The notes below the pieces were generated by a model. That model was not told where the DNA came from. It made no database searches and was given only the letters and a program-made list of their open reading frames with translations. The translations under genes and the position numbers were made by a program. Positions 38,076 through 46,828 of a stretch of 64,000 nucleotides of DNA are shown here, piece by piece. The DNA is taken from positions 62,001 through 126,000 of the forward strand of contig NZ_KL370759.1 in NCBI RefSeq assembly GCF_000701265.1, given 5' to 3'. The stretch comes from Legionella wadsworthii DSM 21896 = ATCC 33877 (GTDB lineage Bacteria > Pseudomonadota > Gammaproteobacteria > Legionellales > Legionellaceae). The first letter of the stretch is position 1; each line of letters begins with the position of its first letter.

Positions 38076-38780
38076 ATGGTTTCACTAAAGGAGCTTCTCC
38101 AGCACATTTTTTCTCAGGAAATTAAGTTGACAGAAAACCACGCCATTGTGTATGGCAAGGGAACATTAAATAATCTGCCCATACATATTCTTGGAGTCAA
38201 GGAGCCTATATTTTTTGGCGTAGAGCAAGCCTTGATAATGGCCCAGCATGTTATTGAAATACTTGAAAGTGGATCTAAAGATCCTGTTTTACTTCTGGTT
38301 GATGTTGCTGGGCAAGAACTCACCATGCATGACGAATGGTTGGGAATGCAACAATATTACGGTCATTTACTGGAATGTCTAGAGTGTTTGCGCCAACAAG
38401 GAAATATTTTGGTTTCACTGGTTTCCAATCAGGCATTAGGAGGGGCTTTTATCGCTTATGGGTTAATGGCGGATACAATTTTAGCATTACCTGAGGCATC
38501 TTTAGCCGTGATGTGGTTAGAAGGTATTGCTAAGGTCACCAAAATTGAGTTAAGTACACTTCAGGAACTCAGTAAGACTTTACCTGTTTTTGCACCCGGA
38601 GTGCATAATTTTTACGCTCTTGGCGGATTGCATGACATTGTTGCTCCTTCAGAGCTTGCTCAAAAAATATATTGGGCCATTCAGAATAAAAACACCCAAG
38701 ATAATAGGGCGCGTTTAGGTAGTGAGCGTGGGGGTAGGAAGTTTGCTTATTCCATTATCAATAAAGTAGCTCATCACTGA
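38076..38780 (+). CDS. mdcE: Malonate decarboxylase gamma subunit MdcE
   Basis: Co-decarboxylase subunit of the crotonase/carboxyltransferase fold, 234 aa, forming the decarboxylase core with MdcD. LLLVDVAGQELTMHDEWLGMQQY, LVSNQALGGAFIAYGLMADTILALPEASLAVM and VFAPGVHNFYALGGLHDI are characteristic. It follows mdcCD after 85 bp and its stop shares a base with the mdcG start, so translation is coupled. AGAAGGA lies upstream of the ATG. Confidence 0.92.
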   Translation: MVSLKELLQHIFSQEIKLTENHAIVYGKGTLNNLPIHILGVKEPIFFGVEQALIMAQHVIEILESGSKDPVLLLVDVAGQELTMHDEWLGMQQYYGHLLECLECLRQQGNILVSLVSNQALGGAFIAYGLMADTILALPEASLAVMWLEGIAKVTKIELSTLQELSKTLPVFAPGVHNFYALGGLHDIVAPSELAQKIYWAIQNKNTQDNRARLGSERGGRKFAYSIINKVAHH

Positions 38781-39430
38781 TGAATGCGCAAAGACATCAT
38801 TTAATTTATCTTAAACCTAATGCAACATTTCGTTTCGCTTCTTATCAGGGAAATAGAATATTGATCGAAGAACAGATTAAAAGTTGGTTGACTCTCGAAA
38901 GGCCTTTAATTTATACCAAACAATTAGTTGCTCAAGCATCAATTCATCTAGGGTTAACCTTGTTGCATCATAATAAAAAGCATCGAATTGGTTTACAGGT
39001 TGAGTTGCAATGTGTAAAAAAAACTCAACCACTCCCGCAGCTTATCAAGCTGCATGAATTTTTTTTATTAAAATATGGGATAGAAGGCCTCGAATCAATT
39101 CTTAGATTATCTCCAATTCAAAATATTGGTGTTTATGGCTCATTTTTATTCCACTATTTATCCAATCTCCCTTTTGTGACTGCTCAATCGGACCTGGATA
39201 TTCTCATCCAATACGAACAATTTTCCCTGGATGACTTGCATCAACTTATGGCCCTGTTAGCTCATAAATTTTGCCGTAACATGGATGGAGAGGTTCGATT
39301 TCCTCTATTTGGAGATATATCCATTAAAGAACTAATTGATGTTTCTGCAAAGAAATTAATATGTAAAAGCAGGGATAATGTTTTTTTATTGTCACGGTTT
39401 GAACTTTATGAATGCTATCCTTTATTGTGA
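38780..39430 (+). CDS. mdcG: Malonate decarboxylase holo-ACP synthase MdcG
   Basis: Nucleotidyltransferase of 216 aa that attaches the 2'-(5''-triphosphoribosyl)-3'-dephospho-CoA arm to the MdcC Ser. RHHLIYLKPNATFRF near the start and GVYGSFLFHYLSNLPFVTAQSDLDILIQ, with the GS and DxD pattern of the polymerase-beta fold, fit MdcG/CitX-type transferases. The ATG overlaps the mdcE stop by one base. It ends within mdcB. It acts on the ACP domain of the fused subunit upstream. Confidence 0.85.
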   Translation: MNAQRHHLIYLKPNATFRFASYQGNRILIEEQIKSWLTLERPLIYTKQLVAQASIHLGLTLLHHNKKHRIGLQVELQCVKKTQPLPQLIKLHEFFLLKYGIEGLESILRLSPIQNIGVYGSFLFHYLSNLPFVTAQSDLDILIQYEQFSLDDLHQLMALLAHKFCRNMDGEVRFPLFGDISIKELIDVSAKKLICKSRDNVFLLSRFELYECYPLL

Positions 39431-40274
39431 AAGAACAATCGCCAGAATGGCAGTTAGAGCGCTTTATTTAGAGGTGCGCGCGCATCCAAAACCTGGATTA
39501 GTCAGCTTTAAAGATGCAGGTGCGCATTCAGATATGAATGGCGAGACATTGTTTCGTAGCTTATTTACCTTACGCCATTATTTTTATCATATTACACGAG
39601 CAGGATTAACAAAAGGTTCATTCGAGGAGTTAAAGCAACTTGCGATTGAAGCAGAAAAAAGGATGCTTGAAAAGACTCAAGGTATCAATACACATCGCGG
39701 TGCTATTTTCGCTTTGGGCATTTTCTGTGTTTCTGTTAGGAGATTGGCTCACCAAAAAAAACAATTTACACCAGAGGAGCTTCAACATCAAATATTAAAA
39801 GATTGGCCTAGACATCTGGAGAATCATCATGAAAATCCAGGAAGTCATGGGAGTTTAGTGCGAAAAAGATACCAGGTGATTGATGCCAGACATATGGCAA
39901 TGAGGGGATATGATATCATTTTTCGAATACTTCCATCTTTTATATCCCTTTTTCTTAAAACGAAATCTCTGAATGCAGTGTGTTTGTTTGCGTACTCTAA
40001 ACTGTTACTTCATCTGGACGATACCAATATTCTTTATAGAAAAGGAAAAAAAGCTCTGGATTTTGCCAAATGCCAAGTAAAAGAATTATTGTCAATTCAG
40101 TGTTTACAAGCTCGTCAGGAAAGGGGTGGTGAATTACATCAACTTTTTTCTAATGCGGGAATTAGCCCGGGAGGAGTGGCTGATTTAATTAGTGTTTTAT
40201 TGTTTTTAAGCCAACTGTTCTGCGAAGAGTTACGAAATTATTCTCTTTCCAAAGATAATTTTATCGAGCAATAA
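39408..40274 (+). CDS. mdcB: Triphosphoribosyl-dephospho-CoA synthase MdcB
   Basis: Makes the ATP-derived precursor of the prosthetic group, 288 aa from ATG 39408. EVRAHPKPGLVSFKDAGAHSDMNGETLFRS, with conserved KPGLV and GAHSDM (split here at family motifs), and GINTHRGAIFALGIF are MdcB/CitG motifs. ISPGGVADLISVLLFL is the conserved C-terminal segment. The start overlaps mdcG by 23 bp; a longer frame from 39378 has no ribosome site. Last gene of the mdc cluster. mdcH and a transporter are not adjacent. Confidence 0.88.
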   Translation: MNAILYCERTIARMAVRALYLEVRAHPKPGLVSFKDAGAHSDMNGETLFRSLFTLRHYFYHITRAGLTKGSFEELKQLAIEAEKRMLEKTQGINTHRGAIFALGIFCVSVRRLAHQKKQFTPEELQHQILKDWPRHLENHHENPGSHGSLVRKRYQVIDARHMAMRGYDIIFRILPSFISLFLKTKSLNAVCLFAYSKLLLHLDDTNILYRKGKKALDFAKCQVKELLSIQCLQARQERGGELHQLFSNAGISPGGVADLISVLLFLSQLFCEELRNYSLSKDNFIEQ

Positions 40275-40358
40275 AAAATATTCTTATCGCAAAAAATTTT
40301 AAAAAATACAACTATACTATAGTCAAGGCATGTTGTTTTTTGGAATGGGAGAAAGTAA

Positions 40359-40817
40359 ATGGAAGCGCATAATTATCTATCTCAAGCAGAAATTATACCC
40401 ATACTTTCTCGTGCGACTATTTTTACAGGAATTGGTCATATCGAGCAGAAGATGCTTGCAGATAAATGTATTATTACCAGCAACAGACCCGAAGAAATCG
40501 TCATAGAACAAGGAGAAATAGGGGATAAGCTTTATATTATTATTCGTGGTACTGTGCAAGTTTCTATTAAGACCCAATCCATGGGCTGGAAACGAATCAA
40601 TACCTTAGGTCCAGGAGATGTATTCGGGGAAATAGCAATTCTTCGTAACATACGTAGAACGGCGCGTATTAGTACAATTACAGCATGTCAATTTCTTACA
40701 ATTAGTGCTGCAGACTTTTTGGCAGTTTATCAATATTTCCCTGCGCGTGCGCGTGACAATATTCAATTGGTTGTTGCAAAACGGTTGCAACAAAGCGGTG
40801 CTCATATTCGTTTGTAA
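40359..40817 (+). CDS. Stand-alone cyclic-nucleotide-binding domain protein
   Basis: 152-aa protein made of one CAP-type cNMP-binding domain, with no helix-turn-helix or kinase attached. The phosphate-binding cassette is FGEIAILRNIRRTARI, keeping the Glu and Arg that contact the ribose and phosphate. GEIGDKLYIIIRGTVQVSI is the preceding beta-roll. GGGAGA is upstream of the ATG. It is 84 bp after mdcB with an AT-rich gap. Legionella genomes carry several such domains; a regulatory subunit role is plausible. Partner unknown. Confidence 0.85.
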   Translation: MEAHNYLSQAEIIPILSRATIFTGIGHIEQKMLADKCIITSNRPEEIVIEQGEIGDKLYIIIRGTVQVSIKTQSMGWKRINTLGPGDVFGEIAILRNIRRTARISTITACQFLTISAADFLAVYQYFPARARDNIQLVVAKRLQQSGAHIRL

Positions 40818-40946
40818 ATTAACCCGAGTTCTAGTTCATTTTTTAACTCAATGAAACGATGTCTTAGGGCTTTGACGCAGTGAAGCACTTAAGAGGTAGT
40901 TTCTGAACAGGTGCTGACAAACACCTAAGCGGGTTGCGATTAAAAA

Positions 40947-42587
40947 ATGGAAAATAATTTTTTTCATATTACTTTAGGATTTATAGAAGGATTTGGCTTA
41001 ATTATTTCCCCATGTATTCTGCCAATTCTTCCTATTTTTTTAGCGGGTTCACTGACCGGTTCCAAAAGAAGACCGATAGGAATTATTGTCGGTTTTATTT
41101 TATTTTTTTCATTATTCGTATTTTTTTCCCATCAGTTAGTCCAGTACTTAAATCTAGATTTTAACGTGGTGCGAGTTTTCGGCTATGTGATTTTGCTCCT
41201 GTTAGGTGCCATTATGATATCCAATTACTTAACGGAACAATTTGGCAGAATCACGCAAGGATTTGCTCGAATCGGTACTTTTTTTACTTCAGCCAGTAAG
41301 CCGGAAGGAGGCTTTTGGAATGGACTTTTTTTTGGAGGAGTCATTGCCATTATTTGGACTCCATGCGCTGGACCAATTCTAGCAGCGATTATTGTACAAA
41401 CTGCATTACAGAAAACAACACTGGTAAGTTTTTTTACGTTGATGGCTTTTGCTTTAGGTGCTGCCATCCCCATGTTTATTATTTCTTTATACGGAAAAAA
41501 AATAGTTACAACATTTTCCTTTTTTAAGGCACATACCACGATGCTTCGAAAGTTTTTAGGTGGCATCATCATCGCTAGCGTGGTGTATATGGTTTACTTT
41601 GAAGGGAATGTAGTCTCTTCTTCCGTAATGCCTCAAACTGGAATAAAAACATCCAATTCGCTGATTAACGGTTTATGGTTTACTTACCCTGCACCTCCGA
41701 TACAAGGAATAGAAACATGGATAAATTCTCCGCCTTTACGATTAGATGATTTGCAAGGAAAAGTCGTTTTAATTGATTTTTGGACCTATTCGTGTATCAA
41801 TTGTTTACGCACCTTGCCTTACCTCAAAGATTGGTACACGCGATACCATGATAAAGGGTTGGTCATTATTGGTATTCATACTCCTGAGTTCAATTTTGAA
41901 AAAAGTGTGGATAATGTTAAGGCGGCAGTACAAAGATATGGAATTCTTTATCCTGTAGCACTGGATAATCAATTTACAACATGGAGAAACTATGAAAACC
42001 ATTACTGGCCTGCTCATTATTTAATAAATAAAAAAGGCGAAATCGTTTATAAGTGTTTTGGGGAGGGTGAATATGATGTCATGGAGAACAACATTCGCTT
42101 TTTATTAGGGATAAAAGATTTAAGTACCCTAAAGGCTTTAAAGGATGTTTCATTCAATCTGACTCAGACACCTGAAACTTATTTGGGTTATGCAAAATCA
42201 AATTCAGATTACGGTCCTAAGTTAATTCAAGATAAATCCGCTTCCTATCATTTTCCTAATCAATTACCTACAAACAGTTGGGGTTTGGAGGGGCTATGGC
42301 AAGCGGGTAGGGAATTTGTCCTTGCTAAAGAAGCCAATGCGTCTGTCAAGATTCAATTTAATGCGCGCAAAGTATTTGCAGTTATGGGTAATAGTACCAA
42401 CAAGCCGATTCAAATAAAGGTTAGGCTTATCGATGACTCTGGCCGAATGATTTCCGAAAATAAACTGACCGTGAACAAATTTGCACTGTATGAACTAATC
42501 TCAGAAAAGAAATTTACCCATGGTTATGTGCAGATAATTACCAGTGAGCCGGGTGTGATGTTGTATACTTTTACTTTCGGAAGCTAA
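40947..42587 (+). CDS. DipZ-like thiol-disulfide protein (DsbD membrane domain + thioredoxin + C-terminal beta domain)
   Basis: A 546-aa fusion. Residues 1-225 are a DsbD/CcdA-type membrane domain with redox Cys23 (SPCILP) and Cys140 (TPCAGP). Residues 240-395 are a TlpA-like thioredoxin domain with FWTYSCINCLRTLP (Cys283-Cys286) and WPAHYLINKKG with the cis-Pro. Residues about 405-546 form a beta-sandwich end domain (LEGLWQAGREFVLAKE), as in mycobacterial DipZ. It would carry electrons from the cytoplasm to periplasmic thiols. Single gene, convergent with a DUF4442 gene. Confidence 0.88.
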   Translation: MENNFFHITLGFIEGFGLIISPCILPILPIFLAGSLTGSKRRPIGIIVGFILFFSLFVFFSHQLVQYLNLDFNVVRVFGYVILLLLGAIMISNYLTEQFGRITQGFARIGTFFTSASKPEGGFWNGLFFGGVIAIIWTPCAGPILAAIIVQTALQKTTLVSFFTLMAFALGAAIPMFIISLYGKKIVTTFSFFKAHTTMLRKFLGGIIIASVVYMVYFEGNVVSSSVMPQTGIKTSNSLINGLWFTYPAPPIQGIETWINSPPLRLDDLQGKVVLIDFWTYSCINCLRTLPYLKDWYTRYHDKGLVIIGIHTPEFNFEKSVDNVKAAVQRYGILYPVALDNQFTTWRNYENHYWPAHYLINKKGEIVYKCFGEGEYDVMENNIRFLLGIKDLSTLKALKDVSFNLTQTPETYLGYAKSNSDYGPKLIQDKSASYHFPNQLPTNSWGLEGLWQAGREFVLAKEANASVKIQFNARKVFAVMGNSTNKPIQIKVRLIDDSGRMISENKLTVNKFALYELISEKKFTHGYVQIITSEPGVMLYTFTFGS

Positions 42588-42630
42588 TGTGAATTTTAGT
42601 CAAAGGGACATAAAGGACATTTTGTAATAT

Positions 42631-43071
42631 CTATTTTTTGATAATAGAAAGAATTTTTTTTACTTCAGCGACAACCTTCCCCTCTTCATCCGTTATAGGA
42701 ACCATAAATTCTGACTCTATTTTTTTTGCTTCATTCACTTCAAGCCGTATTTTTTCTACATGCTCCGGAGTTAATTTAAATTGTGCGTAGAGCGTTCCTT
42801 TGGCAGGTATTTTGTAGCGAATAGATGCTGACTTGTCCCAAACAATATACCCCTTGCCCAATAAATTCATTAACATCAACATATAAAAAGGATCAGTCAT
42901 CGAGTACATTGAACCGCCAAAATGCGTTCCTACATAATTTTTATTCCAAAATCGCATTTTCATCTGTACAAGAATATATGTACCATCAAGATGATATTTT
43001 TTGACGCTAATGCCTGCGCCCCAAAAAGGTGGCCAAAAACGTATCATTTTTAATAACAATGAGAATTTCAT
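42631..43071 (-). CDS. DUF4442 family hotdog-fold protein
   Basis: Small protein of 146 aa with the thioesterase-like hotdog fold of the DUF4442 family: WPPFWGAGISVKKYH, MRFWNKNYVGTHFGGSMYSMTDPFYMLMLM and IPAKGTLYAQFKLTPE are typical. The YVGTHFGGS segment aligns with the active-site helix of hotdog thioesterases. Minus strand, convergent with the DipZ-like gene, 43 bp apart. Function unknown beyond a guess of acyl-CoA binding. Confidence 0.85.
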   Translation of the reverse strand: MKFSLLLKMIRFWPPFWGAGISVKKYHLDGTYILVQMKMRFWNKNYVGTHFGGSMYSMTDPFYMLMLMNLLGKGYIVWDKSASIRYKIPAKGTLYAQFKLTPEHVEKIRLEVNEAKKIESEFMVPITDEEGKVVAEVKKILSIIKK

Positions 43072-43192
43072 GTGGGGTATCCCTTAAAAGGAGGGGCAAT
43101 GGAGCAATGTCTATTTTTCATTGAATGTCTGTTTCAGTCAACACATATTATATACTTCACTTTTTTTTTAATCTAAAAAATAAGGTTTGTCT

Positions 43193-44731
43193 ATGAGCCC
43201 TGGTATTATGAAACAAATTATTCTTCTTTCTGTGATGCTCCCCCTGACGGGAATGGCCCAAAATAAAGATTCTTATCTTCCTCCCTTATTTACCGAAAGC
43301 CATAGACTTTCAAAAATAGAAGCACTATTTCCCTTAATTGACGCAATGTATCAGGAATATTCCAGGAAAAACCATGTGCCAGGTTATAGCTACGGGATTA
43401 TATTAGATGGAAATCTGGTGCATACAGGAAATGGCGGCTATATCAATTTAGAAAAAAAGATTCCCGTTGATTCCCAATCTATGTTCCGCATTGCATCGAT
43501 GACTAAAAGTTTCACAGCTATGGCCATTTTAAAACTTAGGGATGAGGGTAAATTAAAGTTAGATGATCCCGCTTTTTTTTATATTCCCGAACTGAAAAAT
43601 CAAAAGTTAACTCAAGATGCGCCAGAAATAACGATTCGTGATTTATTAACCCATGCAGCAGGGTTTCCTGAAGATAATCCCTGGGGAGATAGAAATTTAA
43701 ATAAAACCGATGATGAGTTAACCTCTTTAGTACAGAAAGGAATTTCTTTATCTAATGCTCCCGGTACATCATTTGAATACAGTAACCTTGGATTTGCTCT
43801 TTTAGGTTTAATTATCAAGAAAGCATCGGGAATGACCTATCAAGAATACATTGCCTCTAATTTTTGGCAACCCTTAGGTATGAAACAGGCAGCCTGGGAG
43901 TTTACCCAGGTTCCTGCGAATCAACTGGCTCATGGCTATCAATGGCGGAGTGGACAATGGCAAGAGGAGCCGCTATTGCATGACGGCAGTTATGCTTCTA
44001 TGGGCGGGATGATTACTTCTCTGGAATCCTTTAGTGCTTACGTTGCTTTACATCAATCTGCATGGCCTCCCCGTGATGATGCTGAAAAAGGCCCTATAAA
44101 AAGAAGTTCCATCAGGGAAATGCACCAACCTTGGCGGTTGTATGCCCTGGATACAAAATCAAATGTTCATGGTAAAGAATGCCCCACAATAAATGCTTAT
44201 GGTTATGGTTTACGATGGTCCAGAGATTGCAATGATAAAATTGCCATTGGACATAGTGGCGGGTTACCTGGGTTTGGAAGTAACTGGTTCATATTGCCTG
44301 AATATGGTATCGGTGTGGTCTTGTTGACCAACGTGACCTATGCTGCGGCAGATAAAATAAATAACAAGGCAGTCAATGAGCTCATTAAAAATGCCCATCT
44401 AGAACCGAGGAAACTGCCTCCTTCAAAAATTTTGAGGGAACGACAGATGGCATTAATGAAATTACTTCCTGAGTGGAGCAATGCCTCTGCAAGCGGATTA
44501 TTCGCTCCTAACTTTTTCCTAGACTCACCAATGGACTCATTGAAAAAGAATACCCATGAGCTTTTTGCCAAGGCAGGTAAAATTCTCCATGTAGGGGAGG
44601 TTATTCCAGAAAATCAATTGCGTGGATCATTTATGGTCAAAGGTGTAAAAACAAATCTCAAAATTAGTTTTACATTATCACCAGAAAATCCCGCATTGAT
44701 CCAAAAATTTGAAATAGAAGAAAAAGTCTAA
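43193..44731 (+). CDS. Exported serine hydrolase, class C beta-lactamase family
   Basis: Penicillin-binding-protein-like serine hydrolase of 512 aa. A signal peptide (MKQIILLSVMLPLTGMAQ) follows ATG 43193, which has AAGG seven bases upstream. SxxK motif Ser102-Lys105 in ASMTKSFTAM, YSN at 196-198 in FEYSNLGFALLG, and HSGGLPGFGSN as the third motif. A C-terminal extension (about 400-512) resembles the lipocalin-like tail of this family. It could be a D-aminopeptidase, esterase or beta-lactamase; the family is broad and the substrate is not predictable. Confidence 0.88.
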   Translation: MSPGIMKQIILLSVMLPLTGMAQNKDSYLPPLFTESHRLSKIEALFPLIDAMYQEYSRKNHVPGYSYGIILDGNLVHTGNGGYINLEKKIPVDSQSMFRIASMTKSFTAMAILKLRDEGKLKLDDPAFFYIPELKNQKLTQDAPEITIRDLLTHAAGFPEDNPWGDRNLNKTDDELTSLVQKGISLSNAPGTSFEYSNLGFALLGLIIKKASGMTYQEYIASNFWQPLGMKQAAWEFTQVPANQLAHGYQWRSGQWQEEPLLHDGSYASMGGMITSLESFSAYVALHQSAWPPRDDAEKGPIKRSSIREMHQPWRLYALDTKSNVHGKECPTINAYGYGLRWSRDCNDKIAIGHSGGLPGFGSNWFILPEYGIGVVLLTNVTYAAADKINNKAVNELIKNAHLEPRKLPPSKILRERQMALMKLLPEWSNASASGLFAPNFFLDSPMDSLKKNTHELFAKAGKILHVGEVIPENQLRGSFMVKGVKTNLKISFTLSPENPALIQKFEIEEKV

Positions 44732-45106
44732 ACTACTGCAGATCTTTCTGGAAATATTTGCCTTGAACAAGATCTGCTGGATGCCGCGAGCAAGTCGCGG
44801 CACGTAGATAGGGGGCACTATTGTGTAATGTCTACCATGAGCGGATAACGCATTTCAAAACCTCTCTTCGCCTACGTGCCGTAACTTGCTCGCGGCATCC
44901 AGGTAAGGGAATTAACTTCCAAATATTTCGCATTGCAATTATTTCATTAATGAACGGCTAATGAAATGTAATATTTTACTGGAACAAGAAAATTTAAAAT
45001 ATCCTCATGAGTGCCCACCCTTCACCTACGTGCCGCGACTTGTTCGCGGCCTCTATTTATTGATATCCTGCTACACGAGTGAACCATTTTGAGGGTTGGG
45101 TGTTGG
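44732..45106. other. Intergenic gap with repeated palindromes
   Basis: No gene found. It carries three copies of one GC-rich palindromic repeat, described separately, between the serine hydrolase and GNAT genes. Between the repeats the DNA is AT-rich. Confidence 0.6.
44777..45054. repeat. Three copies of a palindromic intergenic repeat
   Basis: Copy 1 at 44777-44807 (CTGGATGCCGCGAGC...CACGTAG). Copy 2 at 44872-44902 is its inverted complement with two differences in 31. Copy 3 at 45026-45054 has the same orientation as copy 2 and is more diverged at one end. The core GCCGCGAnnnnTCGCGGC is itself palindromic. Copies 1 and 2 can fold into a long hairpin. They resemble REP-type elements. Confidence 0.75.
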
Positions 45107-45574
45107 ATGATAACAATTGATTTTTTGCACAATAATATTGAGGCAGTTCCCGAACTGGCTTTAATGTGGCAAGAGGGACTGGGAAAAATTTGGTTACCTG
45201 GCATACCTCTTGAGGAGGTACAACAACGATTTAGAGGGCATGCAAATCAAGATAAATTGCCGATTACCTTTGTAGCATATGATCATGGGAAACCCGTAGG
45301 CATGTGCAGCCTCCGCGACAACGATGGAATTCGTCACCATTTAACACCTTGGTTGGGTTCTTTAACTGTTAAACCTGGATATCAAAGTCGAGGACTGGGA
45401 AGAGATCTCATAGAAAAAACCAAAGACCAAGCAAAAAAAATGGGATATGAAAGGCTCTATCTTTTTGCTTTTGATAAAACGATCCCGAATTACTATCAAT
45501 CCTTGGGTTGGCAAATTATGGATTCCGACCATTTTAAAGGACACCTTGTAACAGTCATGCAAATTCTACTTTAA
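45107..45574 (+). CDS. GNAT family N-acetyltransferase
   Basis: Acetyl-CoA-dependent acetyltransferase of about 156 aa. Motif A is LTVKPGYQSRGLGRDLIEKT with the R/QxxGxG/A pyrophosphate loop, and motif B region YERLYLFAFDKTIPNYYQSLGWQ is conserved in GNATs. ATG 45107 is used; a TTG at 45089 would add six residues. Lies after the repeat cluster. Acceptor unknown. Confidence 0.85.
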   Translation: MITIDFLHNNIEAVPELALMWQEGLGKIWLPGIPLEEVQQRFRGHANQDKLPITFVAYDHGKPVGMCSLRDNDGIRHHLTPWLGSLTVKPGYQSRGLGRDLIEKTKDQAKKMGYERLYLFAFDKTIPNYYQSLGWQIMDSDHFKGHLVTVMQILL

Positions 45575-45747
45575 ATCAGATGGTTCACGCCTTTTATTCA
45601 AGCTTTGAGGAATACCAGTGAAAGTTATATTATTTTGTAAATATTCTGTTTCTTGCTCTCCTTTCTTTGCATTTTTAAAAGTTATTGACTAGCCTTTATT
45701 TGGGTTTAAGAAATTTTAATGTCCAAAAAACGTTAGGAGAATAAAAA

Positions 45748-45951
45748 ATGAATAGAAATATTTTTCAAGGAAAATGGACTGAAATTAAAGGTCAAATGAA
45801 ACAGGCTTGGGGAAAGCTCACTGATGATGATTTGACTCAAATTGAAGGCAATCAAGAAGAAATTTACGGCAAATTAAGAAAGCATTATGGCTATTCACAA
45901 GATGAAGCTAAGAAAGCTGTAGAAGATTTCCAGAAAAAAATTCATCATTAA
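45748..45951 (+). CDS. CsbD-family stress protein
   Basis: 67-aa CsbD-like protein: NIFQGKWTEIKGQMKQAWGKLTDDDLTQIEGN is the conserved repeat-like core, with WxEIKG(K/Q). Small, highly charged and probably helical. Members are induced by general or envelope stress. TAGGAGA precedes the ATG. It starts a tight group with the next two genes. Confidence 0.93.
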   Translation: MNRNIFQGKWTEIKGQMKQAWGKLTDDDLTQIEGNQEEIYGKLRKHYGYSQDEAKKAVEDFQKKIHH

Positions 45952-45983
45952 AATTCAGACCTGGTTATAGGGAGCTATCCACC

Positions 45984-46325
45984 ATGGAAGACAGAGGGAT
46001 TGTAAAATCTGGTGAGCTGATTAAAGCTCAGGTTAGAAATCCAGCTCATGAAAATTTAGGTGAGATTGCTGAAGTTGTTATCGACAAGCAAACTGGAAAA
46101 GTCAATTATTTAGTATTGGACTTTGGAGGTTTTCTAGGGTTTGGTAATAAATATTTTGCAGTGCCCTGGAATTTGTTTTTGTACGATAATGAAGAGGACT
46201 GTTTTATTCTTAATGTAGAGAAACAGCGTTTAAAAGATGCGCCGGGGTTTGACAAAGAGCATTGGCCTAATTTCTCTGCACCAGAGTTTAAAACATCCAT
46301 AACTGGGTTCTACACAGGGAGGTAA
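45984..46325 (+). CDS. PRC-barrel domain protein
   Basis: 113-aa protein with a PRC-barrel domain (about residues 8-80): LIKAQVRNPAHENLGEIAEVVIDKQTGKVNYLVLDFGG (split at family motif boundaries) and KYFAVPWNLFLYD. No signal peptide. It lies 32 bp after the CsbD gene, 4 bp before the next. Function in such clusters is unclear; RNA- or membrane-stress adaptation is often suggested. Confidence 0.85.
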   Translation: MEDRGIVKSGELIKAQVRNPAHENLGEIAEVVIDKQTGKVNYLVLDFGGFLGFGNKYFAVPWNLFLYDNEEDCFILNVEKQRLKDAPGFDKEHWPNFSAPEFKTSITGFYTGR

Positions 46326-46329
46326 CATC

Positions 46330-46641
46330 ATGAAGTTATTCATTGGAACATTGTTTAGTGCATTGGTAATGTTTTCTTTCAATACATTTGCTGATGACAC
46401 TACAAATAATTCGAGCTCTAACACTACTACAAGCTCGAGTTCAAATGCAAATGGTAATAAAAAGACTTCAATGAATGGAAATTGGGTCTGTACTACTAAT
46501 GCAAGCTCAAGTGACAATAAGAAAGATCAAGATGCCGATAATAAAATGTCACAAGCTGCAGGCTCTGCTTCCAAATCATTTGCTTTTGCATCAAAACATT
46601 GCCGCGATTGCACAAAAATTACTTGTGAAGTGAAAGAATAA
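46330..46641 (+). CDS. Small secreted Ser/Asn-rich Cys protein
   Basis: 103-aa precursor of unknown function. The signal peptide ends near Ala21 (FSFNTFA). Next is a low-complexity Ser/Thr/Asn stretch (residues 24-45), then NWVC (Cys54), a charged spacer, and CRDCTKITCE (Cys91, Cys94, Cys99), which could bind metal or form disulfides. It follows the PRC-barrel gene by four bases, so it is probably in the same operon with the CsbD gene. No family that I recognise with certainty. Confidence 0.8.
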   Translation: MKLFIGTLFSALVMFSFNTFADDTTNNSSSNTTTSSSSNANGNKKTSMNGNWVCTTNASSSDNKKDQDADNKMSQAAGSASKSFAFASKHCRDCTKITCEVKE

Positions 46642-46660
46642 TCTGCTTGCCTGTCTACTT

Positions 46661-46700
46661 GCCTGTATTCCCTTTTTAGGAATGCAGGCTCATTTTTAAT
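46661..46700 (+). terminator. Terminator after the CsbD-PRC-secreted protein group
   Basis: Stem GCCTGTATTCC (46661-46671) pairs with GGAATGCAGGC (46679-46689), one G-U pair, loop CTTTTTA, followed by a T-rich run to 46700. A standard intrinsic terminator, 20 bp after the stop. Confidence 0.75.
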
Positions 46701-46761
46701 TTTTTTTAAAAATTAATGCATTCCATAGTTCACCCCAGTTCATAAATAAATTATTTTTAAT

Positions 46762-46790
46762 TTGAAGAATTTAATAATTCTTTCTATGCT
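46762..46790 (+). promoter_or_regulatory. Sigma-70 promoter of the cyanophycin operon
   Basis: TTGAAG (46762-46767), a 17-bp spacer and TATGCT (46785-46790), about 38 bp upstream of the cphA start. Four of six bases match in each box, with ideal spacing. Confidence 0.5.
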
Positions 46791-46828
46791 AAAAAAGAGT
46801 TTTTAGTAATTCATGCCAAGGAATGCGA

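Noticed and set aside
44777-45054. Three repeat copies as a CRISPR array
   Set aside because: Copies are in mixed orientation with unequal spacing (about 64 and 123 bp) and no cas genes nearby.
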